Source: Parvibaculum sp035325945
Lineage (GTDB): Bacteria > Pseudomonadota > Alphaproteobacteria > Parvibaculales > Parvibaculaceae
Length of the DNA: 64,000 nt
Direction: 5' to 3'
NCBI RefSeq assembly: GCF_035325945.1
Contig: NZ_DAOKYX010000009.1
Coordinates: forward strand, 1-64,000
Shown: in pieces, positions 40,981-49,625 of the stretch
Numbering within the stretch: position 1 is the stretch's first letter
Layout of the letters: every line of letters begins with the position of its first letter
Made by a program: the position numbers and the translations under genes
Notes under the pieces: generated by a model
The model's database searches: none
The model's input: only the letters and a program-made list of their open reading frames with translations
Told to the model about the DNA's origin: nothing

Positions 40981-41331
40981 ATGTCCGTCTCCGAAACACT
41001 GAAGCGGCAGTGGTCCGTCTATGCGAAGGGCCATGCGGCGCGCCGCAATCTATTCATCCATATCGTCGCGGTGCCCGTCTTCATGGCCGGCTCGCTGGTG
41101 GCGATCGGCGGGGCGGCTTCCGCATCGCTGCCGCTTGCGGGTCTCGGCATCGCCGCCATGGTTCTGTCGCTGGCGTTGCAGGGGCGAGGGCACAGGCTCG
41201 AAGCGGTGCCGCCAGATCCCTTCCGGGGCCCTGCCGACATACTGCTCCGCATCCTGCTGGAGCAGTGGGTCACTTTCCCCCGCTATGTGCTCACGGGCGG
41301 CTGGTATCGCGCCTTCCGCGCGGCTTCCTGA
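40981..41331 (+). CDS. Mpo1-like (DUF962) membrane protein
   Basis: A 116-residue protein with two or three membrane helices resembling Mpo1/YGL010w (DUF962), an iron-dependent dioxygenase of 2-hydroxy fatty acids in yeast. Conserved histidines lie in YAKGHAARRNLFIHIVAVP and QGRGHRLEAVPPDPFRGP. It is shorter than the yeast enzyme, as usual in bacteria. It starts eight bases after the carotenoid oxygenase stop, so both are probably controlled by the TetR regulator. Confidence 0.75.
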   Translation: MSVSETLKRQWSVYAKGHAARRNLFIHIVAVPVFMAGSLVAIGGAASASLPLAGLGIAAMVLSLALQGRGHRLEAVPPDPFRGPADILLRILLEQWVTFPRYVLTGGWYRAFRAAS

Positions 41332-41333
41332 CT

Positions 41334-41954
41334 TCAGAGCAGCGGCTCTTCATAAAGGAGTTCGCCGTCGAGCCGCAGGCCCTTGATCGCCGCCTCGCCA
41401 TTGCGGGCGAGGGCGACATCGACCGAAAGCGCCTGCGCGTTGCGGGCGTTTTCGAGTTTGCGGCCTTGCCCCTCCGGCACGAAATAGCTTTCGATGCCAT
41501 AGGTGACGGTCAGCATGACGCATTCTTCGCAGGGGACTTCCTCGACGTTTTTCGAGCGTGGAAGGGCGCGCACGCGCGGCACGTTTCGCGCGACGCTGGT
41601 GATCCGGCCACGGATGATCTTGCTGTCGCCCGCATTCTTCGGATAGTCGCGCCAGACGCCGGCCGCCCGCCAGTCCGCGCCTTCCGGCACCAGCGCCACA
41701 TAAACCCTGTCGCCGTCGCTGAACGATTTGTCGCCGGTCAGGCTTTCAAGCGAGAGTCGCGAAAGGCCATAGGCGAGCGTCACATAGTCGCCCCGGAAGA
41801 GGTCGCGCGGATCGACCGGCTCCGTCTTGAGCGTCACCGTATCCGGCGAGCGCAGAAGCGCCATGCGGTCGGCGACGATCCAGCCGATGATGATCGTTTG
41901 GAGCAGGACGAGGATGATGAGGGCCGCGCCGAAGCGGCCGAACCGTGCGATCAT
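41334..41954 (-). CDS. GDYXXLXY-domain membrane-anchored protein
   Basis: A 206-residue protein with one N-terminal helix (about 9-28, ALIILVLLQTIIIGWIVADRM) and a periplasmic domain. FRGDYVTLAYGLS near residues 53-65 is the GDYxxLxY signature that names the family. YFVPEGQGRKLE near 160 is also typical. Such genes nearly always follow a DUF2157 membrane protein gene, as here, where the start overlaps the preceding stop by four bases (ATGA). AAGGAG precedes the ATG. Function unknown. Confidence 0.87.
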   Translation of the reverse strand: MIARFGRFGAALIILVLLQTIIIGWIVADRMALLRSPDTVTLKTEPVDPRDLFRGDYVTLAYGLSRLSLESLTGDKSFSDGDRVYVALVPEGADWRAAGVWRDYPKNAGDSKIIRGRITSVARNVPRVRALPRSKNVEEVPCEECVMLTVTYGIESYFVPEGQGRKLENARNAQALSVDVALARNGEAAIKGLRLDGELLYEEPLL

Positions 41955-43234
41955 TTCTGCGCTCCTTCTCCGGCGGCTCCGACGAGCTTCCTTCGTACCC
42001 GCGCGAGGAGGAGGCTGCCTGCGATCAGGATGATGCCGCCAAGCGCGAAGAAGGCGGCCGTGCCGAGCAGCGAGCCCAGCGTCTCGAAATAGAGATAAAG
42101 GACCTCGACGGCGAAGGCCGCGAAACCGGCATTGAGCGCGAGCCTGTTCCTTCGGTTCGAGCCATAGGCGAGGAGCCAGGCCGAGAGCGCGAGGAAGAGC
42201 GCGGCATAGGCCCAGGGCACCAGCCCCGGCACGAAATGGGCGAGCGGCGGATAGAGCAGCGCGCCGAGCGCGATGAGGCTTATGCCGCCTGCATCCCGCT
42301 GGGCGAGACGCCCGCTTCGGATGTCGCCCCGGCCGAGCGTTGCGGCGCCAGCCATTGCGAGCGCTGCGGGCAGGAGCCACAGAGCGCCGCCCTTGCTTTC
42401 GGGCGGCATCGCCTGCAGCACCCAGAGGAGCGCGAAGGAGGCGGCGATGCCATAGGCTTCCATGGCGCCGCCGAAACGCGACGAGGTTTGCGATATGCGA
42501 AGGCCCGCGAGCCAGAGCACGATGCTGATGAGGATGTAGATCGCAGCGATTTCTCCCCGCCCGCAGTCGAGCGCCGTTGCCAGCGCCTCGGCATTGAGGA
42601 TCGCCCAGACATAGGCGGTCAGGATGGCGAGGTGAAAGCCGGAGAGCCAGCTCAGCCGGATGGTGAGCGCGAGCGCGGCCGCCCAGGGCAGGAAGAAGCC
42701 CCAATGCGCGGCGCCCGGCTGCGGCGCGATCCATGCGGACCAGAAGATCGCGAGCAACAACGAAAGCGCCAGCGCTGGCCGCGATGGCAGCGCCCAGGCG
42801 CTGGCGAGCGCGACGAGGCACCAGACGAGCAGCCAGCCGGGATCGTCCGAGCTGACATGGTAGATCTGCGCGATGAGGGCGATGTTCGCGCCGAAAAGCG
42901 CGAGCCCGCCGAGGACCGCGGCTTGCGCAAAGGCCGGGTGGTCGCGCCGCGCCAGCACGAAGGCCGCGCCATAGGCTGCCCACATCGCGCCGACGAGAAT
43001 GACGAGCTTGGCGAGCTTGGACATCTCGCTCCAGTTCGCGGCGACGAAGCTCATGGCGGCAAAGCCGATCAGCACCGCGCCGAGAAGGGCGAGCAACTGG
43101 GGAATGCGGCGCGTGGCCGCTTCTCCGCCCGCCGACGCCAGAATGGCCTCGGCGTTCTGGGGCGTCACCCAGCCGCGCTCGATCCAGTGTTCGAGATCAT
43201 GTTTCAGCCGCTGGAGATAGGCGCGTTGCCACAT
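41951..43234 (-). CDS. DUF2157 multi-spanning membrane protein
   Basis: A 427-residue membrane protein with about 12-13 hydrophobic segments after a cytoplasmic N-terminal region (WIERGWVTPQNAEAIL, 17-32). The segment LLALLGAVLIGFAAMSFVAANW is the DUF2157 mark. The family is unassigned but is regularly paired with GDYxxLxY proteins; the four-base overlap with the next gene shows coupled expression. It lies divergent from the CBS gene. Confidence 0.85.
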   Translation of the reverse strand: MWQRAYLQRLKHDLEHWIERGWVTPQNAEAILASAGGEAATRRIPQLLALLGAVLIGFAAMSFVAANWSEMSKLAKLVILVGAMWAAYGAAFVLARRDHPAFAQAAVLGGLALFGANIALIAQIYHVSSDDPGWLLVWCLVALASAWALPSRPALALSLLLAIFWSAWIAPQPGAAHWGFFLPWAAALALTIRLSWLSGFHLAILTAYVWAILNAEALATALDCGRGEIAAIYILISIVLWLAGLRISQTSSRFGGAMEAYGIAASFALLWVLQAMPPESKGGALWLLPAALAMAGAATLGRGDIRSGRLAQRDAGGISLIALGALLYPPLAHFVPGLVPWAYAALFLALSAWLLAYGSNRRNRLALNAGFAAFAVEVLYLYFETLGSLLGTAAFFALGGIILIAGSLLLARVRRKLVGAAGEGAQK

Positions 43235-43434
43235 TTGCCTGCCGTCGAATCGTTGATGCCGTTTCGGTCCGTTGCAGAGCTTATCGCCTGTTTGATGCCG
43301 GGGATCAGGTGCTTCCCGGTGGGGAAGCGTCGAAAATCGTTCTCGCGGCGCAAGCAGTCTTGCGAATCGTGATGCTTGCTCCGTGCGACTGAATGCCGCA
43401 TCATGGTCTCAAGCCCGGTAACGGAGGAGAAGCC

Positions 43435-43863
43435 ATGAATGTTGCCTCTATCCTGAAGGCCAAGGGTTCCGATGTCGTGACGGCCACGCCGGTCATGACG
43501 CTTGGCGAAACCGCGCGATTGCTGACCAGCCGCCGTATCGGCGCCGTCGTGGTGCTCCATGGACAGCAGGTGCTCGGCATTCTGTCGGAGCGCGATATCG
43601 TCAAGGCGGTCGCGGCTTCCGGCGCCGAGGCGCTCGACCGTCCGGTGCGCGATTTCATGACGTCGCGCGTCACCACCTGCGATCTCAACGATTCAGCCGA
43701 TGAGCTGATGGACATCATGACGAATGGCCGGTTTCGCCATCTGCCGGTCGTTCACAAGGGCGAACTGGTCGGGATCGTTTCGATCGGCGACGTGGTGAAG
43801 CACCGCATCGCGGAAACCGTGATGGAAACGGAGGCGATGCGCCTCTACATCGCGAGCAGCTAG
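43435..43863 (+). CDS. CBS-pair domain protein
   Basis: A 142-residue protein made of two CBS motifs, a module that binds adenosine nucleotides. CBS1 runs about 10-60 (VVTATPVMTLGETARLLTSRRIGAVVVL...GILSERDIVKAV) and CBS2 about 73-125 (MTSRVTTCDLNDSADELMDIMTNGRFRHLPVV...GIVSIGDVV). GGAGGAG lies six bases before the ATG. Its regulatory target is unknown. Confidence 0.9.
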   Translation: MNVASILKAKGSDVVTATPVMTLGETARLLTSRRIGAVVVLHGQQVLGILSERDIVKAVAASGAEALDRPVRDFMTSRVTTCDLNDSADELMDIMTNGRFRHLPVVHKGELVGIVSIGDVVKHRIAETVMETEAMRLYIASS

Positions 43864-43877
43864 GCTCCAAACGATGA

Positions 43878-43908
43878 GCGGACCGGTGTGATCTTCACGC
43901 CGGTCCGC
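43878..43908. terminator. Bidirectional hairpin between CBS and ilvD genes
   Basis: GCGGACCGG pairs with CCGGTCCGC; past a T-G wobble the stem continues as GTGA with TCAC, closing on a three-base loop. It lies between convergent genes, 15 bases from each stop. No clear T tract on either side. Confidence 0.6.
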
Positions 43909-43921
43909 GCCGTTCGTCGAT

Positions 43922-45595
43922 TTACCCTGTCACTGCGCCTTCGCTTGCGGGCCTTGCAAGCTGGGCGAACTTGCCGAGCACTCCACGCGTATAGCGGGGC
44001 GGTGGCTGGCGCCATGCCTTGCGCCGCGCTTCGATCTCGGCCTCGTCGACATCGAGTTGCAGAAGCAGCCGGTGGGCGTCGATGGTGATGAGATCGCCTT
44101 CCTTCACAAGAGCGATGGTGCCGCCCTCATAGGCTTCGGGTGTCACATGGCCGACGACCATGCCCCATGTTCCACCGGAGAAGCGCCCGTCGGTGATGAA
44201 GCCGACGCTCTCGCCGAGGCCGCGGCCGACAATGGCGGAGGTGGGCGCGAGCATTTCCGGCATGCCGGGGCCGCCGCGCGGGCCGAGATAGCGCAACACC
44301 AGAACATCGCCCGGCTTGATCTTGTCCGACAGGATCGCGTCCATCGCCGACGCCTCGTCGTCGAAAACGCGGGCCGGTCCCTGAATGACCGGGTTTTTCA
44401 GCCCGCTGATCTTCGCGACGGCACCATCGGGCGCGAGATTGCCCTTCAGAATGGCGAGATGGCCTTCGTCATAGAGCGCCTTTTCGAGCGGGCGGATGAC
44501 CGTCTGCCCGGCTGCGGGGCTGTCCGGTATGTCGGCCAGTTCCTCGCCCAGCGTCCGGCCGGTGATGGTGAGGCAATCGCCATGGATGAGCCCGGCATTG
44601 AGCAGGAGCTTGAGAACCTGCGGCACGCCGCCGACCCTGTGAAGATCAACGGCCATATAATGGCCCGAAGGCTTCAGATCGCAGATGACGGGCACCTTGC
44701 GGCGGATGCGCTCGAAGTCGTCGAGCGTCCATTCGACCTCGGCCGCATGGGCAATGGCGAGATAATGCAGGACGCCATTGGTGGAGCCGCCCGTCGCCAT
44801 CATCAGCGCGACGGCATTCTCGATCGAACGGCGCGTGATGATGTCGCGCGGCCGGATGTTCTTGCGGACGGCTTCGACGAGGACGCGCGCGGATTCCGCC
44901 GTGCTGTCGATCTTTTCCCCATCGGGGTTCGCCATGGTCGATGAGTAGAGGAGCGACATGCCGAGCGCCTCGAAGGAGGAACTCATCGTGTTCGCCGTGT
45001 ACATGCCGCCGCAGGAACCCGTGGTCGGGCAGGCATTGCACTCGATGCCCTCGAAATCCTCCTCGCTCATCTTGCCGGCCATGTAGGAGCCGACCGCCTC
45101 GAAGGCCGAAACGATGGAGAGGTCTTCACCTTTCCATTTTCCCGGCTTGATCGTGCCGCCATAGACATAGATGCCGGGGACGTTGGTGCGTGCGAGCGCG
45201 ATCATGCCGCCCGGCATGTTCTTGTCGCAGCCGCCAATGACGAGGACGCCGTCCATCCATTGGCCCTGCACGCATGTCTCGATGCAGTCGGCGATGACCT
45301 CGCGGGAGATGAGGGAGTATTTCATGCCCTCGGTGCCCATCGCCATGCCGTCGGAAATCGTCGGCGTACCGAACATCTGCGGGTTTCCGCCCGCTGCCTT
45401 GATGGCGGCGGCCGCCGCATCGGCCAGCGGCTGAAGCCCGGCATTGCAGGGGGTGATGGTCGAGTGGCCGTTCGCAATGCCGATCATCGGCTTGTCGAAA
45501 TCGGCCTTTTCGTAGCCCAGGGCGTAGAACATCGCCCGGTTGGGCGAGCGGGCGATGCCTTGCGTGATGTGCTTCGATCTTTCATTGGCGGACAT
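43922..45595 (-). CDS. ilvD: Dihydroxy-acid dehydratase
   Basis: A 557-residue iron-sulfur dehydratase of valine, isoleucine and pantothenate synthesis, forming 2-keto acids from 2,3-dihydroxy acids. The three cluster cysteines are visible: TPCNAG (near 50), GCDKNMPGG (near 123) and TGSCGGMYTANTM (near 195). SDGMAMGTEGMKYSLISRE is a classic segment. Divergent from a LysR-type gene across 118 bases. Of the two IlvD types, length and motif suit the [2Fe-2S]/[4Fe-4S] short type. Confidence 0.95.
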   Translation of the reverse strand: MSANERSKHITQGIARSPNRAMFYALGYEKADFDKPMIGIANGHSTITPCNAGLQPLADAAAAAIKAAGGNPQMFGTPTISDGMAMGTEGMKYSLISREVIADCIETCVQGQWMDGVLVIGGCDKNMPGGMIALARTNVPGIYVYGGTIKPGKWKGEDLSIVSAFEAVGSYMAGKMSEEDFEGIECNACPTTGSCGGMYTANTMSSSFEALGMSLLYSSTMANPDGEKIDSTAESARVLVEAVRKNIRPRDIITRRSIENAVALMMATGGSTNGVLHYLAIAHAAEVEWTLDDFERIRRKVPVICDLKPSGHYMAVDLHRVGGVPQVLKLLLNAGLIHGDCLTITGRTLGEELADIPDSPAAGQTVIRPLEKALYDEGHLAILKGNLAPDGAVAKISGLKNPVIQGPARVFDDEASAMDAILSDKIKPGDVLVLRYLGPRGGPGMPEMLAPTSAIVGRGLGESVGFITDGRFSGGTWGMVVGHVTPEAYEGGTIALVKEGDLITIDAHRLLLQLDVDEAEIEARRKAWRQPPPRYTRGVLGKFAQLARPASEGAVTG

Positions 45596-45716
45596 GGGCG
45601 TTTCCTCCCGGTCAGACGTGGCGGCGTCGGTCAGTCATGCTTAGATCGTTTTCAAACAAGAAAGAAATATATTATTCTCCTGATATTAAGACGTTTTTCG
45701 TATCACGGGGCCTGTG
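45596..45716. promoter_or_regulatory. Divergent ilvD / LysR-type promoter region
   Basis: The region has an AT-rich core (45655-45690) unlike its surroundings, including AATATATTATTCTCCTGATATT, which has weak dyad symmetry (aatat...atatt) and could be a LysR-type T-N11-A site. A link between the regulator and ilvD is plausible but unproven. Confidence 0.4.
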
Positions 45717-46631
45717 ATGGATCTCCGGCAGCTTCGCTATTTCGTGACGGTCGCGGAGGAGCTGCATTTCGGCCGCGCCGCCGAGCGGCTCGGCATGACG
45801 CAGCCGCCGCTCAGCCAGTCCATTCTCGCACTTGAACGTGAGCTTGGCGTCAGCCTGTTTGTGCGGACGAAGCGGATGGTCGCGCTGACGCCTGCCGGCG
45901 CCCAATGGCTGCCGCATGTGCGAAAGCTGCTCGATGACGCGGCCGCGCTGCCCGAGGTCGCGCGTCAGCTCGCGCGCGGAGAGGCGGGGCTCCTCAAGCT
46001 CGCCTTTGTGAGCACCGCCGATTACAGCGTTCTGCCGCCGCTCGTCAGCGGCTTCACCGCCGCTTATCCCGCCGTTCAGGTGACGCTTCTCGAGGCGACG
46101 AGCGATCTTCAGATCGAAGCGCTGCTCGATGGCGAGATCGACGCTGGCTTCATCATTCCGCCTCCACAGGCAACGCTTCATCCTTCGCTCGATTATTTCG
46201 CATTGCTGCGCGAGCCCCTCGTCGCGGCGATGCCGGAAGCCTGGGCGAGGGAAGGGCGGGTCGAATGCGCGAAGGGAAAGGTGAGGCTCGCCGATCTCGA
46301 AGCCGAGCCGCTCATCATCTTCCCGCGCCGCACGGCGCCCGCCTTTCACGACCTCATCACCGGCTATTATGCGGTGAGTGGCGCGGAGCCGCGCATCGGC
46401 CAGGAGGCGATCCAGATGCAGACCATCATCAGCCTCGTCTCGGCGGGCATGGGCATCGCGCTCGTTCCACGTTCGCTCGAAAATCTCGGCCGCGCTGGAG
46501 TGCGCTATGTCGCGCTTGAAGGCGAGCCGCCCAGCATCGAAACGGGCCTCGTCTGGCGCCGCGACAACCCCTCGCCGACATTGAGCCGCTTTGTCGGCAT
46601 CGCGCGGACGCTGGCAAGCGAAGTCCGCTAG
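45717..46631 (+). CDS. LysR-family transcriptional regulator
   Basis: A 304-residue LysR regulator. The winged helix-turn-helix is at residues 1-60: MDLRQLRYFVTVAEELHFGRAAERLGMTQPPLSQSILALERELG. The effector domain (about 88-300) contains LLKLAFVSTADYSVLPPLVSGF and LVSAGMGIALVPRSL. The pattern resembles BenM/CatM/AlsR-like members that sense small organic acids. The ATG at 45717 follows an in-frame GTG at 45714. Divergent from ilvD. Confidence 0.9.
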   Translation: MDLRQLRYFVTVAEELHFGRAAERLGMTQPPLSQSILALERELGVSLFVRTKRMVALTPAGAQWLPHVRKLLDDAAALPEVARQLARGEAGLLKLAFVSTADYSVLPPLVSGFTAAYPAVQVTLLEATSDLQIEALLDGEIDAGFIIPPPQATLHPSLDYFALLREPLVAAMPEAWAREGRVECAKGKVRLADLEAEPLIIFPRRTAPAFHDLITGYYAVSGAEPRIGQEAIQMQTIISLVSAGMGIALVPRSLENLGRAGVRYVALEGEPPSIETGLVWRRDNPSPTLSRFVGIARTLASEVR

Positions 46632-47677
46632 CGCAGCAGCTCGCACATTTCCCTGATCTGCGGAAGGGCTTCCTCCGCCGCTTCCTCGCCGAGACGGATG
46701 AGTTCGTCCGCGCGATCGAACTCGAGCAGGGTCAGGTGGCCGATCTTCGGCGCAATGACGATGTCGGGCGGATCGCTGGCGAGGCGCGCGCGGGCGAGGC
46801 GGTCCTGCACGATATTGAGCGAGGCGAGGAGAACGCTCGCAAAGCCCGGCCCGCGCTGCCGCGTGCCCATGGCGCGTTTGACGATTTCGCGCTCCGCGCT
46901 TCTGCCCTTGCCGCGCAGGCGGCTCAGAGTGGTGCGGATCCCGAGCATGAGCGGGCTGTCGGCGCCCGGTTCGCCCGGCGCCATCGCCGCCTCGACCTCG
47001 GCTTCCTCGGCAACGAGTTCGTCGATCTCTTCGGTGAGGTCGTATTCCTCCGGCAATGGCGGCATGGGGCTCACATAAAGCGGGGTATGGCCGCCTTCCC
47101 AGTGCCGCCGCGTCGCGGGATCGAAGGGATCGGTGTTGAGGTTCACCGCGATGACGAGACGGGCGCCGAGCGCGCGAGCGACGGAAACCGGCACCGGGTT
47201 CACGATGGCGCCGTCGATGAGCCAGCGCTTGTCGACCGGCACGGGTGTGAAGACGCCGGGCAGCGCGTAGGAGGCGCGGATCGCCTGTACGAGACTGCCC
47301 TCGCGCAGCCACAGCTCATGGCCGGTCGCAAGTTCGGTCGCCACGGCCACGAAGATGCGGTCGAGGTGCTCGATCCTGAGCCCTCCCAGATGTTTGAGCA
47401 TGATCGCTTCGAGCTTCGCATCGCCTATGAGGCCGGAGGAGCGGAAGCGGAAGTCGATGAGGCCGATGAGCCTGCGCCGCGTCAGCGAGCGGGCGAAGTC
47501 TTCGAGCGGATCGAGCTTGCCGGCGATATGGCAGCCGCCGACGAGCGAGCCGATCGAGGTGCCGGAAATGATGTCGGGTTCGATGCCGGCGCGGGAGAGC
47601 GTCTTCAGTACGCCGATATGCGCCCAGCCCCGGGCGACGCCGCTTCCAAGTGCAATGCCGATTTTCGGACGGGTCAT
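46628..47677 (-). CDS. Patatin-like phospholipase (RssA/NTE type)
   Basis: A 349-residue patatin-domain protein. The Ser-Asp dyad is visible: IISGTSIGSLVGG (Ser near residue 41) and LIDGAIVNPVPV (Asp near 155). GIALGSGVARGWAHIGVL near the N-terminus is the oxyanion glycine loop. The C-terminal 150 residues hold a charged stretch and a final helical region, as in alphaproteobacterial RssA-like proteins. Likely lysophospholipase or acyl hydrolase. It follows hisI on the same strand; folE-hisI-patatin is a recurrent alphaproteobacterial order. Confidence 0.87.
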   Translation of the reverse strand: MTRPKIGIALGSGVARGWAHIGVLKTLSRAGIEPDIISGTSIGSLVGGCHIAGKLDPLEDFARSLTRRRLIGLIDFRFRSSGLIGDAKLEAIMLKHLGGLRIEHLDRIFVAVATELATGHELWLREGSLVQAIRASYALPGVFTPVPVDKRWLIDGAIVNPVPVSVARALGARLVIAVNLNTDPFDPATRRHWEGGHTPLYVSPMPPLPEEYDLTEEIDELVAEEAEVEAAMAPGEPGADSPLMLGIRTTLSRLRGKGRSAEREIVKRAMGTRQRGPGFASVLLASLNIVQDRLARARLASDPPDIVIAPKIGHLTLLEFDRADELIRLGEEAAEEALPQIREMCELLR

Positions 47678-47812
47678 TCCAGATGCTTCGTCAGTAGAAC
47701 CCCCCGTTGGGGCATCATGCGCCTTTGCCGCGCCGCTTGAAAAGGGGCGACTTCGGCGTGGCCGGAGGATGTCGATGCCGTTCGGGCGGAAAAGAGGCGG
47801 GGCGAGGCAGGG

Positions 47813-48256
47813 TCAGCCGGGCTTCCGGTCGGCGATCTTGCTCTCGATCGTGCGGAGCCGGACCTCGGCGCCGCCGGGCGCCAGTTCGACCGAGCGGTAG
47901 AAGCAGGAGCGGTAGCCGACATGGCAGGCGCCGCCATCGCCGCCCACCTCGACGCCGATGAGCAGCGCGTCCTGATCGCAATCGACCCGCATGGCGACGA
48001 CCTTCTGCGTCTGGCCGCTCGTTTCGCCCTTGCGCCACAGAGATTTGCGTGAACGGCTCCAGTACCAGGCCTCGCCGGTGCGCAGCGTGCGCTCCAGCGC
48101 ATCCGCGTTCATCCAGGCGAACATCAGCACTTCGTTCGTGGCGGCGTCGCTCGTGATGACCGGGATGAGGCCGTCCGCATCGAATTTCGGCGTGAAGACG
48201 GTTCCGTTCTCGATCTCGTTTTCGCTGCCGCGCGGGCCGAAAAGGGAAGAGCTCAT
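47813..48256 (-). CDS. hisI: Phosphoribosyl-AMP cyclohydrolase
   Basis: A 147-residue enzyme of histidine synthesis that opens the adenine ring of phosphoribosyl-AMP. The zinc and magnesium site is clear: MRVDCDQDALLIGVEVGGDGGACHVGYRSCFYR. AWYWSRSRKSLWRKGETSG is the other hallmark. It lacks the fused HisE domain found in enterobacteria, as expected in alphaproteobacteria. The start at 48256 (MSSSLFGPRG) gives normal length; it lies about 145 bases after folE. Confidence 0.94.
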   Translation of the reverse strand: MSSSLFGPRGSENEIENGTVFTPKFDADGLIPVITSDAATNEVLMFAWMNADALERTLRTGEAWYWSRSRKSLWRKGETSGQTQKVVAMRVDCDQDALLIGVEVGGDGGACHVGYRSCFYRSVELAPGGAEVRLRTIESKIADRKPG

Positions 48257-48400
48257 GATGCGCCAAACCTCGAATGCCTCACGGCCCGGTTCGTCCGGGC
48301 CATCCACGTGCTTCATGCATTGTATAGCAAAGATGCAAATGGCCCGCATGAAGCGGGCCATCAACTTGCAGTCGGGGAACGGGACGCGGGCGAAGCGCGA

Positions 48401-49039
48401 TCAATAGCCGCGAATCATCTGCATGAAGCGGGCTTCGAGGCGCGGATCGTCGCGGAAGACGCCGGTGAACTGGCTCGTGATGGTCGCCACGTCGGGCTTC
48501 TTCACGCCGCGCGTGGTCATACACTGGTGCTTGGCCTCGATGAGGATGGCGACGCCGGCCGGCTCGAGCGCGCGGTTGATGGTGTCGACGATCTGCGCCG
48601 TCATCGTCTCCTGCGTCTGAAGGCGCTTGGAGAAAATCTCGATCACACGCGCGAGCTTGGAGATGCCGACGACTTTGGAGGTCGGGACATAGGCGATATG
48701 CGCCTTGCCGAGAATGGCGACCATGTGGTGCTCGCAATGGGACTCGATGGCGATGTCCCGGAGCATGACCATGTCGTTATAGCCTTCGACTTCCTCGAAG
48801 GTGCGCGTCAGTTCCTTGTAGGGGTCTTCCTTGTAGCCCTCGAAGAATTCCTCATAGGCGCGGACGACGCGGCCGGGCGTGTCCAGCAGGCCCTCGCGGC
48901 TCGGATCGTCGCCCGCCCAGGCGATCAGCGTGCGCACGGCGGCTTCCGCTTCCTCGCGGCTGGGCTTCTTCAGGGGCGAGGGGCGGGTGGTGCCGTCCAA
49001 GGTTGAGCGCAAGCCGTCAACTGCAGCATTCATGTCCAT
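48401..49039 (-). CDS. folE: GTP cyclohydrolase I
   Basis: A 212-residue enzyme making 7,8-dihydroneopterin triphosphate from GTP, the first step of folate synthesis. Zinc ligands are in SHCEHHM and HQCMTTRGV. EGLLDTPGRVVRAYEEFFEGY, FSKRLQTQETMTAQI and MQMIRGY at the C-terminus are diagnostic. The ATG at 49039 is preferred over a TTG-like extension. It is the zinc-dependent FolE1 type. Downstream on the strand are hisI and the patatin gene. Confidence 0.95.
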   Translation of the reverse strand: MDMNAAVDGLRSTLDGTTRPSPLKKPSREEAEAAVRTLIAWAGDDPSREGLLDTPGRVVRAYEEFFEGYKEDPYKELTRTFEEVEGYNDMVMLRDIAIESHCEHHMVAILGKAHIAYVPTSKVVGISKLARVIEIFSKRLQTQETMTAQIVDTINRALEPAGVAILIEAKHQCMTTRGVKKPDVATITSQFTGVFRDDPRLEARFMQMIRGY

Positions 49040-49625
49040 TTGACCATCTCTGGAGCGCGATCCGCCAAGCATGGGCTACTTTGCGGCAGGGGCGCACTCT
49101 GGCTGTTGAATCGAGAGCATGATGTCCCGGTCGGTCACGGGCCTTCCGGTCATGCTCCCCGGGGTTTCCCGCCGGCACGTCCTCGCCGATGTGGAGGGCG
49201 GATGCCGCCGGTTCAAGTCAACGAAGCCGGTACCATTCGGCGCCGGCCCGTTTTGCCCATCAAGCACGGGGGGTTTATGCCATGCTCATTTTGATGTGAC
49301 ATCGTCTGAAGCATGCATATAGCCTTGCGAAAACCCGCTATCAAGGCCGGTCGATCCAATAGAAATCGCAAACTATTCAGGGTTAAAGTGGCCTGCGGAC
49401 AGCCGCGCCGGGCGCGGAATGGCTGGATTTCCAGGCCTTGCCGCTCCCGATCGGGTTGATTAACAATGGCTGGGCGTCCCAGCGGCCATATTCGCCATTC
49501 CGGCGCCCGGGAGATCGGTTTATGACCTGTCGAAGCACACGAGATTCGACTTTCACGGCCTGAAGACCTCCGGCGACCGGGGTCCGGGCCAGGACTCCAC
49601 GCAAGCTCTTGAGATCAGGCCACCG
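49040..49625. other. Long intergenic region folE / cysS
   Basis: A 586-base divergent gap, the longest in the window. I find no gene with a good ribosome-binding site; the short frame on the minus strand at 49076-49267 has none. An AT-richer stretch at 49340-49385 (AATAGAAATCGCAAACTATTCAGGG region) may be the cysS promoter. No riboswitch motif or tRNA is recognisable. Confidence 0.35.

Noticed and set aside
41334..42983. A 549-codon frame covering the GDYxxLxY gene and beyond
   Set aside because: The upstream part overlaps the DUF2157 gene in another frame; an internal ATG at 41954 with AAGGAG gives the proper family length.
49076..49267. A 63-codon frame in the folE-cysS gap
   Set aside because: No ribosome-binding site, no recognisable domain and typical random high-GC composition.
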